A stretch of DNA of 64,000 nt. It comes from Siphonodentalium dalli (lineage: Eukaryota; Mollusca; Scaphopoda; Gadilida; Siphonodentaliidae). Positions 12,511 to 23,693 of the stretch are shown one piece after another. The position numbers were made by a program, and so were the translations under genes. How positions within the stretch are numbered: position 1 is the stretch's first letter; each line of letters opens with the position of its first letter. The DNA lies in assembly GCA_032622095.1 (NCBI GenBank), contig CP136068.1, forward strand, positions 118,159,509 through 118,223,508. Reading direction: 5' to 3'. The notes below the pieces were generated by a model that searched no databases, was not told where the DNA came from, and saw only the letters and a program-made list of their open reading frames with translations.

Positions 12511-12930
12511 CAGAGCACTTTGAATTACAACCCAGTTTTGACTCTCAAATTCTTGTTTTCATCAATTTAAGTAACCGGTTATTGCCATGGACGAATCTAT
12601 GTGCTTGATTTGTCCATAATCTACTAGAACTGCGATTTGTAAGTGCCTAATAGCGAATAATACGATAAACAAGTTTATTTGTATCACTGATATCTATATA
12701 AGCTGGCTATCAATATCGGTTGGTTCTACAATAAAGAGCGTTTGCTACAGAACAAGTTATATGCTATAAGCATCCAGAAAAATCGCTCTGTAATACAATA
12801 AAGATCCTTTGGTACAAAAACACGTGCTATATGCTTGTTCTCGCAAATGCTTATTATAGGTCTCCCCCAATTGCTGCTTTTTTCGCTTTTGCTTCATTGC
12901 TTGTATTATATCATTTCGGGTTCTCTATGT

Positions 12931-14422
12931 TAGGGTCCTGCGAATTGGAGATTTTGATCGAATCGAATATCGAATCGAATTGAAGAATTTGAATCGAATC
13001 GAATATCATATCGAATCGAATTATACATGTGTGTTGCATTCTCAATTAGGCATGTTTTCCCAAGGATTAGATGACGTTTGAAACGTTCTATGAACTTCCA
13101 TGAAGTTCCATCATAACTTATGTGGCGATCAACCGTCAATCGCGATACTATTAACTTCAATTGATTATTGTCGAGAAGAAAACAAAATGATCAAAACGTC
13201 CATGCGGATGTCACGATGATTAATATATAACCGGCCTATCGGAACTAAAATCACGCAAAGTTTGTACAGTTTGCATGTACATGCAAAATTGCAAATGGGC
13301 ATTCGGAAACACCCGTTGTTGTAAACTTGAAGATGCAACAACAGCCGCAGGGTAGCCTGTTTATATAGTACTGGGTGCTTCTGGAACTGATGATTCCATA
13401 GATGGGTCGTTGTCCCAGATGCTTGCGATTTATACACCATGTTGTATTCATCACACGTGAAAGTTCTTGCACTGCCTGAGAAGCTTATCATGTTTAAAAT
13501 AAACATGAATAACGGACGACTTATTGTCAAGTGCCAAAGGAACGCTCCGAAACTGACAGTCAACTTCAAATGAAAACTCCAACAACATGCACTTTTCGAC
13601 CCCTGAAACACGTGAAGTTTACATCATCAACGATGTCACATACAAATAACGCGGAACCTGAGACAGTCGGCGGATAACGCTAGCAGTTGCTCAGTCTCAT
13701 AGTTATTATAATTTACGTGCTTGTCTGTCCAACGGCGATTTCAGAGCTTTTGGCAACCATGTTCAAAGCTAGAATTCAGACGTATTTAGTGGTCCTAATC
13801 TGGTGGCTAATTACTGGCCATAAATATATTTAATAGCATGCGTACATTCGTGATGTACAATAAGAATTATAAAGCACATATATTCATAATTTTAGGGAAT
13901 TAAATGGCACAGAAACAGCTAAGATCGACGTGTGTACGTGTTCGTAAGCAGCTAATAATTTCATCCATACCCTGCTGGACAAAACAAGTGTCCACTTAAC
14001 TGCGGTGCGGTTAACGTTGCCACCGCGGCCGAAATGCAACTACACCGTGGCTCCACCGGCTATCTACAGTTGGGCCGCGGTGCAATTGCCATTCGGCATG
14101 GTGTAGTTGCTATTGTGTACTTTCATCAAACTGAAAAAAGACAATAGAAACCAGAAATCTAACCACGGTGTACATGCCATTCGATCGCGAGGGTAGTTGC
14201 GTTTCGGCCGCAGTGAACTTGCCGTTTAGCCGCAGTGTACTTGCCGTTCGGCCCCGGTGCTCGACTGCAGTTACAAACTCTGACACCGCAGCCAAACAGC
14301 AAATACACCGCGGTGCCAATGGACACTTGTTTTGTCCAGTGGGGTATATATTCGAAATTTCAAGTTGGAAATTTCGAATCGAATTTGACTTTCGAATCGA
14401 ATCGAATATTCGCAGGACCCTA
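12931..14422. mobile_element. hAT-like non-autonomous transposon, CTCTATGT duplication
   Basis: Perfect 15-bp inverted ends TAGGGTCCTGCGAAT, with CTCTATGT on both sides (12923-12930, 14423-14430). The 8-bp duplication and T-A-G-G-G end fit hAT. Next to each end are strings of TCGAATCGAAT, likely transposase-binding repeats. No transposase frame is present; a smaller element is nested at 13970-14344. Confidence 0.88.
13970..14344. mobile_element. Nested TA-flanked MITE
   Basis: The inverted ends share TGGACAAAACAAGTGTCCA, with TA on both sides (13968-13969, 14345-14346), as in Tc1/mariner-type elements. The interior is rich in variants of GCCGCGGTG and GTTGCCATTCGGC, a degenerate short tandem pattern that is much more GC-rich than its host. 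Confidence 0.75.
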
Positions 14423-14612
14423 CTCTATGTCCAAGACTCCAAGTAGTCATATTTGGTTTGCACTTGATTGAAGGCTTACAACTTTTCTCTTGTTGAAACC
14501 TAACGCAGGAGACCTGTTACTATACATATCCTATATTTCTGTCATTTAATGTATTGTCAATCCATATATCAGTTGGTCTTGTATTGATCTTGTATAGGCA
14601 TGGCAGTATTTT

Positions 14613-16870
14613 GTGAGCCACAAGAAGTTACACAATTTCGGGATGACATGTGTTTTATGCCCATCTTGTTTTGATGACATCATCGTGTCTGAGAAAGGCA
14701 CTGTGGCATTGATCAACTCCTGTGGTAAACGTGGGTGGCACGACTTGAAAGATTATTTGAATGAGCACTATCAGATGACACCAGTCGGTAAAGTTCTTGT
14801 CCACTTGGATTGCCGTAGAGAGTTCACAGACCCAAAAAGGCGACAACCACAAACAACTGAGATCTGGGCCCATGGGGTGGCCGAACAGTGCAGAATGTGA
14901 ATGGGCTCGATGCTTCGCCAGATGCCATAGAAGCTATAAATAAGTCTGATGAAAACACAGTCCCTAGAATCGAGAATGAACGCAATAAGTGATTTATACA
15001 AAGCCATTGAAAGTAGAGCAAGTCCTACAAGTGCTCTCTCTGGGTCTCAACCATTTTTGAAACTCGAGGAATGTTTGAGAAAATATAAATCATTGCTTAT
15101 TGAGAAATCTCCGACAGCAAAGTTATGGGTTCAGTATATGGAATATGTGCAAATGTTGAAGAATTTCATTGAGTAGAGAGGACAGGAAATTGTAGTCTGC
15201 ATCTCGCTACTGTGGGCATATGCTCAATATATTTGCCGAAAACGGTCACGCCAACTATGCCAAGAGCTGTTGACTGTATCTCCAGCAAATGTTGGAACTA
15301 CCGGTATCTAATAGCACCCTTGGCTGTACAAGTGATTCGCCGAAAATTGGTTTCATGCTGTGCATAGGAGCAATAGATTATGGGCAGGATTGTCGGCAAA
15401 TCTCATAACAGAACAAGTCCTTATGGGTTCTATCATAAGCAGAGGATGTCTTACAAGAGGTAGAGGAATGACCGAATCTGTCTGAATGCAGTGGATATAT
15501 AGCATGCATAGGTGTGTCGAGATTCATGATGCCACGGCAGCATTAACCAAACTTAGACACACCACCAGTGAACAGCCCGCTGAGATCGGGGCAAGTAGGA
15601 GTAAACGTGACTCTGATGATTTGTTTGGTGAAGAAGAGCCTTGTGATTTGAGTGAATGTGATTTAAACTATGCTCCCTGTCGTCCTACTTAACAGCTAGA
15701 GATGGGGACAGTGTTAACTGTATTGATTCTGAACGTGTCGGTTTCGTGATCCACAAAAAGCTCAACAGCATAAGTATCACAGATGCCTCTATCAAGAGGA
15801 AGGAACACATAAAATCTCTTGACCATTTATATAATTCAACCCAACTGTGCTATTCTCACGACTGATAGCAATTACACAACGCGAGCAGGACATGGCTAAA
15901 TATCATGCGATGAGGAAACTCGCAAAATCCCAACTAGCTAAAGCGTTGACTTATTCCATCCATGGTTGTGATCTGCCGGACGAAGCCATCGCTGTTGTCG
16001 ATGGTTGGGCTCTTCTCCACAGAGATAAGTTGGCAAAAGAATGCACATACCGAGATGTAGCTAACCAATATGTTAAGTACGTGCGAACGAAATATGGAGT
16101 TGGGTGCATCGTGTTCGATGGTTATGGTTATCTATCAAAGACCACGAACACCGAAGGCGAAGTAGGAAACATGTGCAGGTGTTCAACACAAAGACCGCAT
16201 GCGAATCAAGAGATCTTTCTCTCAAACAATAAGATTCAGTTTATTGACTTTAGTCAACTACTCAACGCAGATGGACAAACAGTATACAAGAGTACAGGAG
16301 ACGCAGACACATTGATAGTTGCCTTTGTCATTGAATACGCATCACATTCCAAACAAGTGAGTTTGATTGCAGATGACATCGATATACTGGTTCAATTTAT
16401 ATATCATTGGACATCAGATATGGCAGATGTAATTCCTTTCAGAAGCACGGAAGACAAGTAAAAGAGGCTTTACACTATGGAAAAATGGTGATATCGTGAA
16501 TAAGGTGGGTGATGTCACAACAGCAAACATTCTGTTTCTGCATGCGTGATTAGGTTGTGACACCACTTCTGCCATATTTTGGGCATGGTAAAACTGGTCT
16601 TACCAAGAAATACCAAGAATTGGCACTTTCGGCATGCATCACTAAGCATATGCATAATATCGATGCCACCCAGTGTGTAATAGGAAAATTAGGTATAAAA
16701 CTGTCATTATGTACGGTGGACTAAAATGTGTTGTAGCATTTGGAGATTTTCGCGGAGAAGGCTGCAACAACTCAGAGGAAATTATAGACTTGACATTTCT
16801 GAAGATGATAACTGAGTACACGACGGTTGCTTGTATGTTGTTCAAGTTGTTTGGCAGAGACTTAAGTGTG
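14613..16870 (+). pseudogene. Decayed element-encoded protein with PIN/FEN-like part
   Basis: The reading is broken by stops and frame changes but follows one family in order. First is a Cys-rich start (CVLCPSCFDD; later LDCRREFTD). Then come AKLWVQYMEYVQMLKNFI, HMLNIFAENGHANYAK, HAVHRSNRLWAGLSANLITE and GCLTRGRGMTESV-stop. Next are TSEQPAEIGASRSKRD and the 204-residue open part (15847-16461) with VVDGWALLHR, YGVGCIVFDGYG and GDADTLIVAF...ADDIDILV. It closes with ILFLHA-stop-LGCDTTSAI. The D-rich C-terminal motifs resemble PIN/FEN-type nucleases. The family is multicopy in invertebrates and its role is unknown. It is cut at its 3' side by the hAT element at 16879. At least two stops make it non-functional. 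Confidence 0.65.
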
Positions 16871-16878
16871 GCTATTGG

Positions 16879-18288
16879 CAGGGTTTCCGCCAATGGCAAA
16901 TTAATGAGTCCGTATTGGGAAACACATAACGCGACGGGGCGACCATGGTTCGTTCCGTCGGGCGAAAATTTTGTTATTTGACACTGAAAAGTAGCCATTT
17001 CCTAAATTTCCTTGCACCTGAGTGTCCCACAAAGCAATCCAAAGCTAAGTATATTACGCAAGTCGATCATTTTCCGTGGGTGCATTAATTCTGTTGATGG
17101 TATCCAGATAATTAATCATGTAATTACGCACGTAAGACTGCCGTATGATTGAAGACTATATCAAGCTACAAGTTACAGTGTTTAAAAATTTATAACTTAC
17201 AATAAGATTCCGACAGGTATAATGAAACTAAACACTATAAGCATCTATGCATTGTCCAATAATACCTAGCTGGGAGAATTGAATTAAGTATTCCTAGAAT
17301 TTCAAGTAGCTTCCGTGAAAATGAAACTGATATATTCCATGTATTCTGTCAATCGTAAAACTATTTGTGCGCTGTGATGTCATATATACTGCAGGGTTTG
17401 TCTGCAGGAGATATTTATAGCGGCGAAATACGAATGGTAGGGAAATCTTTCAAACTCGGAACGCGTAGCTTGTCAATAGTCTGTATTAGTCCAACAACTG
17501 ACGACCGCTGCTATAGAGTTTTAGCCAACGTGTTATAAAATATAAATGAGTTTTGACGGAAAATGGGAACATGTGCGCCGTTGTTTGTGTTTGGGGACCC
17601 AGGGAGGACAACGAAACTATTATTGACCGTATTTGACTTTATCTCCATATTGGGGGGGGGGGGGGGGGGGGTGGTATGTTTTGTGTGTTTATCCTCCATG
17701 CATGTAATAAGGGTCAAATGAATGGTGTTGTCACAATGAATTCCCGCTATAAAGACTGATTTGGGACAGGTTCCGTATTATAATAGTACGATAGCACTGG
17801 ATCTCGGAGGTAGATACCTCCTTTGGTTGGAGAACCGCCTGTTGGCGTATGTTGATCCCTGCTCTGCCTAACTCAGCAATTCAGCATTCTTTGATCAAAT
17901 TATGTAATCGTACGATAGCACGGGATCTCCGAGCGTGAGTAGTTTCAACCACAGAAATCCCGTGCAAATAATATCCGTACTCAGCAGTCCGACATTCTTG
18001 GATGTTACCGCGACATTTATTACGCTGTATATAATGTCGCTATTTCAATGCACACCAAACATTACGTTGTAGTTTTGGTGCTTTGATTTCAAAGGGTTAC
18101 GCTGTACCGGTAACACACTGTGCTCAATTGACCCGCTTTTTCGCCAGTATTCTGTTTAAACTCCCGTTGCAGCCGGATTTTTTATGACATATTGCTACTG
18201 GCTTTTGGTACATGTATGAATCAAACAGATCATCTGCGAGGGGAATGGGTCCGTGGAACCGATCCGCAGCCGGCCTGGCGGAAACCCT
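16879..18288. mobile_element. hAT-like element, GCTATTGG duplication
   Basis: Starts CAGGGTTTCCGCCA and ends TGGCGGAAACCCT, with GCTATTGG at 16871-16878 and 18289-18296. Shortly inside the left end it has TTTCCTTGCACCTGAG, related to TTTTCTTGCACTTGAG in the element at 23689, so both are one family. A G20 run is at 17652-17671. No transposase is visible. Confidence 0.85.
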
Positions 18289-18483
18289 GCTATTGGACAT
18301 GTTAATGGGAGAATATTGTCTGATAAAGACATAAGCTTGACATTTTCAGATTCGGCCGCCATATTGGCACCCAGCCTCCCTTTTGCTACCACATTATATT
18401 TATGTATCGTCTGTCCCATGTTTAAGTCAATATATATAGCTTCCGTTTTGGTTGGTTAGTTTCCAAATAAACCGGAGTTTGTG

Positions 18484-19026
18484 TGCTAATGGGCACTGAC
18501 TCGAAATATCACCGTTTGGCCGCCATTTTGGACATCATATTGTATCCTGACTATTGTGCTATTTTTTTGTGAATTTTGGATATGTTGGTTCCTTTCTGCA
18601 TCAAATAATATCAAAACTACTTGTATTGAAATGTGAGATATCAATATAATACACATTTGTATTAGAAAAATATTTATATACACTTTAAAATTATAATTTC
18701 GCCGAATTCGGCGGCCATATTGATAGCCATCTGCCCCCAGAGACAACGAGTTCATCACTTTGTATGATCTAACATGTGTTACTTTCAATGTGGAACATGT
18801 TTTGGTGCGAAATCTTCCATATTTACCGAGGTTTCATATTATTATTGGGCACCAATGGGAAATTTACTTATTGTTTCGGCCATATTGGACGCCATCTTGG
18901 ATCCTGAGTTTTCCCATGAGCGGATTTTTGATATGTTGTTCCTGGTGTTTTTCCGCATCGAATAACACCAAAATCAGCTTGTATCCAATTTCTTCCGGGT
19001 TCAACTCTCCCAGGACCACACTATAA
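18484..19026 (-). repeat. Dimeric dispersed repeat, copy 2 (inverted)
   Basis: Reverse complement of the repeat at 11996-12510. Shared phrases on the minus strand include CCCGGAAGAAATTGGATACA, AGCTGATTTTGGTGTTATTC and CAGGATCCAAGATGGCG. It contains GCCGCCATTTTGG and GGCCATATTGG words. Confidence 0.7.
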
Positions 19027-19513
19027 CTCATAAACGTAATTACTCATACCGGTAATTTAATCCCAGTATTTGCGGGCATAGATTAGCTATTGGGAACAAA
19101 CTGTGTAACCTCTCAATCGTGCAACCAGTAGCACAGAAACTTCAATTTCACTGGTCAGTCTATTGAAATCAACAAGGCTGGCATCTTCTCAAACAAATGT
19201 GGGGCTGCTGTCCAGAAACTAACTCATTAAGCCTACACACCGGCGGTCAGATGCTCGTAGCCCATTTATATATAACCATGGGTATATGCCAGATATAACC
19301 GTACAAAAAAACGCCATTCTTTTGACCGTGTATTTATCCATGGCGTCTGTGCCTATTGTTGTCCATAACCTGGTGCCCGGTGTTATTGCTTTGAAAGGTA
19401 ATCATAGGTAACCAAATAATATTGTCAGCCCGATTATTAATTTGGGAAAAAACTCCCAACGATCACTATTATTTGGAATTGAGATATAGAGTGAAATTGC
19501 CATCACTATTATT

Positions 19514-20236
19514 AGCTCAACTTACTTTGTAAGTTTTAGCTAATGCCATGGGTTGGCGTCCGTCGTCCGTGTGTGCATGCGTGTGTGTGTGCGTCCGTCA
19601 ACAATTTCCTTTGGCACGGGCTACAGGTCGTATCTTTGGTCTGATCTTTATGAAATTTGTCATGTTGACATTGACATGTAGATGGGAACGAGTCATTTTG
19701 GGGTCATTTGGCCAAAAAACATGGCCGCTGGTGGCCATCTTGGATTTCAAAATTAAATCCATTGGCGCGGGCTACAGGCCGTACTGTTTGTCTGATCATC
19801 ATAAAATTTGTCATGAATGTTGACATTTACATGTAGATGGGAACGAGTCATTTTAGGATCATTCGGCCAAAAAACATGGCCACTGGTGGCCATCTTGGAT
19901 TTTACTCTTTGCATCACTAAATCCTTTGACTCATCCTGCAGACCACATCTCTGATCCGATCATCACCAAACTTCATATGGATCATCGGGGTGACCTCTTG
20001 ATGGGAACGAGTCATTTTGGGGTCATTCGGCAAAAAAATATGGCCATTTTGGATTTTACTTTTTGACTAAATATTTCTACAAAATCCATTACTATAGCAT
20101 GGGTTATAGACCGATCTCATTTACATCTTGTCTTACTTAGACATTTCAATTAGCACCTTTCCTAATTCCTCCATTTACTGTCAACCATTAAAGTATTTCC
20201 CTACCTAAGTTGAGCTACAGTGTCATTGACACTTTC
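19514..20236 (+). repeat. Pearl-like element, short copy
   Basis: Complete from AGCTCAACTTAC to AGTGTCATTGACACTTTC, with about three and a half core units. The last units differ (CCACATCTCTGATCCGATCA), resembling the second subfamily seen in introns 5 and 6. Confidence 0.85.
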
Positions 20237-20407
20237 ATTAATTTCAGCCTAATTCAATCCCCACACATCACTATTATTAGGCCATCACGATTATTAGGCA
20301 CCTGAGAGTACAATTTGTGATTGACGAATACAATTGGCTATGCTGTCTTATATACATTATTAAAATTATAACATTTCGGATGCACATTAGTTATTACCAG
20401 AATTATT

Positions 20408-21745
20408 AGCTCAACTTTACTTTGTAAAGTTTGAGCTATTGCCATGGCTTGGTATCCGTCGTCCGTGTGTGTGTGTGGGCGTGCGTGTGTGCGTGATGCG
20501 TCAACAATTTCCTTTAGTACGGGCTACAGTTCGTACCTTTGGTCCGATTATTATGAAATTTGTCATGGATGTTGACATTGACATGTAGATGGGAACGAGT
20601 CATTTTGGGGTCATTCGGAAAAAAACATGGCCGCCAGTGGCCATCTTGGATTTCAAAATTTAATCCATTAGCACGGGCTACAGGCCGTACCGTTCGTCTT
20701 ATTGTCATTAAATTTGTCATGGATGTTAATATTGACATGTAGATGGGAACGAGTAATTTTGGGGTCATTTGGCCAAAAAACATGGACGCCGGCAGCCATC
20801 TTAGATTTTACTCTTTGCATGACTAAATCCTTTGACACGGGCTACAGGTCGTACCTTTTGTCAGATCATCAGAAAATTTGTCATGGATGTTAACAATGAC
20901 ATGTAGATGGGAACGAGTCATTTTGGGGTCATTCGGAAAAAAAACATGGCCGCCAGTGGCCATCTTGGATTTCAAAATTCAATCCATTAGCACGGGCTAC
21001 AGGCCGTACCGTTCGTCTTATTGTCATTAAATTTGTCATGGATGTTAATATTGACATGTAGATGGGAATGAGTAATTTTCGGGTCATTCGGCCAAAAAAC
21101 AGGCCGCCAGCAGCCATTTTGGATTTTACTCTTTGTATGACTAAATCCTTTAGCACGGGCTACAGGTCCTACTTTTAGTCTGATCGTCATAAAATTTGTC
21201 AAGAATGTTAATAATGACATGTAGATGGGAACGAGTCATTTTGGGGTCATTCGGCCAAAAAACATGGCCGCCAGCAGCCATCTTGGATTTTACTCTTTGT
21301 ATGACTAAATTCTTTAGCACGGGCTACATGTCGTACCTTTAGTCTGATCTTCATAAAATTTGTCATGAATGTTAATAATGACATGTAGATGGGAACGAGT
21401 GATTTTGGGGTCATTCGGCCAAAAAACATGGCCGCCAGCAGCCATCTTGGATTTTTCTCTTTGTATGACTAAATTCTTTAGCATGGGCTACAGGTCGTAC
21501 CTTTAGTCTGATCGTCATAAAATTTGTCATGGATGTTAATGATGACATGTAGATGGGAACGACTCATTTTGGGGTCATTCGGCCGAAAACATGGCCGCCA
21601 GCAGCCATCTTGGATTTTACTTTTCTCTTCATGTCTATAAACTAGTATTAGACATTCAACTTTCCACATTCCTAATCGCTCCATTGACTGTAATACATTA
21701 ATTTATTCCCTTTCCAAGTTGAGCTACAGTGTCATTGACACTTTC
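20408..21745 (+). repeat. Pearl-like element, seven-unit copy
   Basis: ACATGTAGATGGGAA recurs at 20581, 20735, 20899, 21054, 21217, 21381 and 21545, spacing 154-164 bp. Head AGCTCAACTTTAC and tail AGTGTCATTGACACT are intact. Two unit lengths (~154 and ~164 bp) alternate in the first half. Confidence 0.9.
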
Positions 21746-22257
21746 ATTTACATAAATCCCGAGCAGTATTCTCTGATTCTAAGAGTTAGCAAATTGTAAC
21801 TCACTTGGTTATTAACCATGTTACTTAATCCACTGTCCACTGCATGTTTCAATCTCGCTGTCCCTGTACGTTCTGAGGCATGACAAATTCATTTGAAATG
21901 AAGTACTGTAGTATGGAAATTTGCCAAAAATGTCTTTTGGCACTCTAGCCATATTTTTGAACGGAAATGTGCAGAACGTCTAAGTGAAACCATATTATGT
22001 GGCTACTCTCGACAATTACCATAAAAATCAACTTAATATATGGTGTATGTCAAAATGGCAGCCCGGGAGTGAATGTTTGGTCATAGATAAGGTGAATAGT
22101 TCTACAGGGAGTTACGGTATGGTATGGTCATGAATGGTGCAGATGAGTAGCCTATATGGTGATGGGGTGGTGTGTCCATGGTGAGGTGTATAGGTATACA
22201 AGAGGTGACTGTATGGTCATGTTTGAGTTAAATAGCTACTAGTATACAAGGATTATT
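21746..22257. other. Spacer with a minisatellite fragment
   Basis: No gene. 22090-22250 contains GGTGAGGTGTATAGGTATAC and GTGACTGTATGGTCATG, the same words as the minisatellite at 25620-26960. Both are probably remnants of one array separated by later insertions. Confidence 0.5.
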
Positions 22258-23617
22258 AGCTCAACTTACTTTTGTAAGTTTGAGCTATTGCCATGGTTTG
22301 GCGTCCGTCTTCCGTGTGTCAGTGGTTCCGTCAACAATTTCCTTTGGCGCGGGCTACAGGTTGTACCTTTGGTCTGATCTTCATGAAATTTGTCATGAAT
22401 GTTGACATTGACATGTAGATGGGAACGAGTCATTTTGGGGTCATTCGGCCAAAAAACATTGCCGCTGGCAGCCATCTTGGATTTCAAGATTCAATCCATT
22501 GGTGCGGCCTACAGGTCGTACTGTTCGTCTGATCATCATGAAATTTGTCATTGATGTTAATAATGACATGTAGATGGGAACGAGTGATTTTGGGGTCGTT
22601 CGGTCAAAAAACATGGCTGCCAGCAGCCATCTTGGATTTTACTCTTTGCATGACTAAATCCTTTGGCGCGGGCTACAGCTCGTTGTGTTGGTCGGAAGTT
22701 TATGAAATTTGTCATGTATGTTAACACTGACCTGTAGATGGGAACGAGTGATTTTGGAGTCGTTCGGCCAAAAAACATGGCCGCCAGCAGCCATCTTGGA
22801 TTTTACTCTTTGCATGACTAAATCCTTTGGCGCGGGCTATAGGTTGCCTTTGGTCTAATCTTTATAAAATTTGTCATGAACGTTGACATTGACATGTAGA
22901 TGGGAACGAATCATTGTGGGGTCATTCGGACAAAAAACATGGCCGCTGGCGGCCATCTTGGATTTCAAAATTCAATCCATTGGCGCGGGCTACAGGTCGT
23001 ACTGTTCGTCTGATCATCATGAAATTTGTCATGAATGATAACAATGACATGTAGATGGGATCGAGTCGTTTTGGGGTCATTCGGTCAAAAAACATGGCCG
23101 CCAGCAGCCATCTTGGATTTTACTCTTTGCATGACTAAATCCTTTGGTGCGGGCTACAGGTCGTAGCTTTGGTCAGATGGTCATGAAATTTGTCATGAAT
23201 TATAACAATCATAAACAATGACATGTAGATGGGAACGAATCATTGTGGGGTCATTCGGCCAAAAAAGATGGCTGCCAGTGGCCATCTTGGATTTCAAAAT
23301 TCAATCCATTGGCGCGGTCTACAGGTCGTACTGTTCGTCTGATCATCATGAAATTTGTAGGTCGTAGCTTTGGTCAGATCTTCATAAAATTTGTCATGGA
23401 TGTTAACAATTATACTTTGATGGGAACGAGTCCTTTTGGGGTCAATTGGCCAAAAAAAATGGCCACCAGCAGCCATCTTGTATTTTACTCTTTGCATCAC
23501 TAAATCCTTTGGCGCAGGTTAGGCATTTCAATTAGCACCTTTCCTATTCCTCCATTTACTGTCAACCATTAAATTATTCCCCTACCTAAGTTGAGCTACA
23601 GTGTCATTGACACTTTC
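22258..23617 (+). repeat. Pearl-like element, GGCGCGGGCTAC subtype
   Basis: Head AGCTCAACTTACTTTTG and tail AGTGTCATTGACACTTTC. Its core units favour CTTTGGCGCGGGCTACAGG instead of TTTAGCACGGGCTACAGG, marking a distinct subfamily. Confidence 0.88.
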
Positions 23618-23693
23618 ATTGGTTATTGAAGTGGTGTGTGGGTATAAACAGGGTTTCATTGGTTATTGAAGTGGTGTGTGGGTATAAACAGGG
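23614..23693. repeat. Exact 40-bp tandem duplication at an element junction
   Basis: Two adjacent 40-bp copies run from TTTCATTGGTTATTGAAG to GGTATAAACAGGG. They span the tail of the pearl-like element, its flank and the first bases of the hAT-like element at 23689, with TTTC shared at the breakpoints. Confidence 0.85.

Noticed and set aside
17652-17671. G20, C22 (40065-40086), C18 (33296-33313) and G14 (11434-11447) runs as possible signals
   Set aside because: Simple homopolymer runs, common in such genomes; no spaced G-quartet pattern.
20514-21684. Many 60-90 codon frames on both strands in the pearl-like arrays
   Set aside because: They repeat the same residues unit after unit, occur on both strands and carry no start context or splice sites; they are translations of the ~160-bp repeat.
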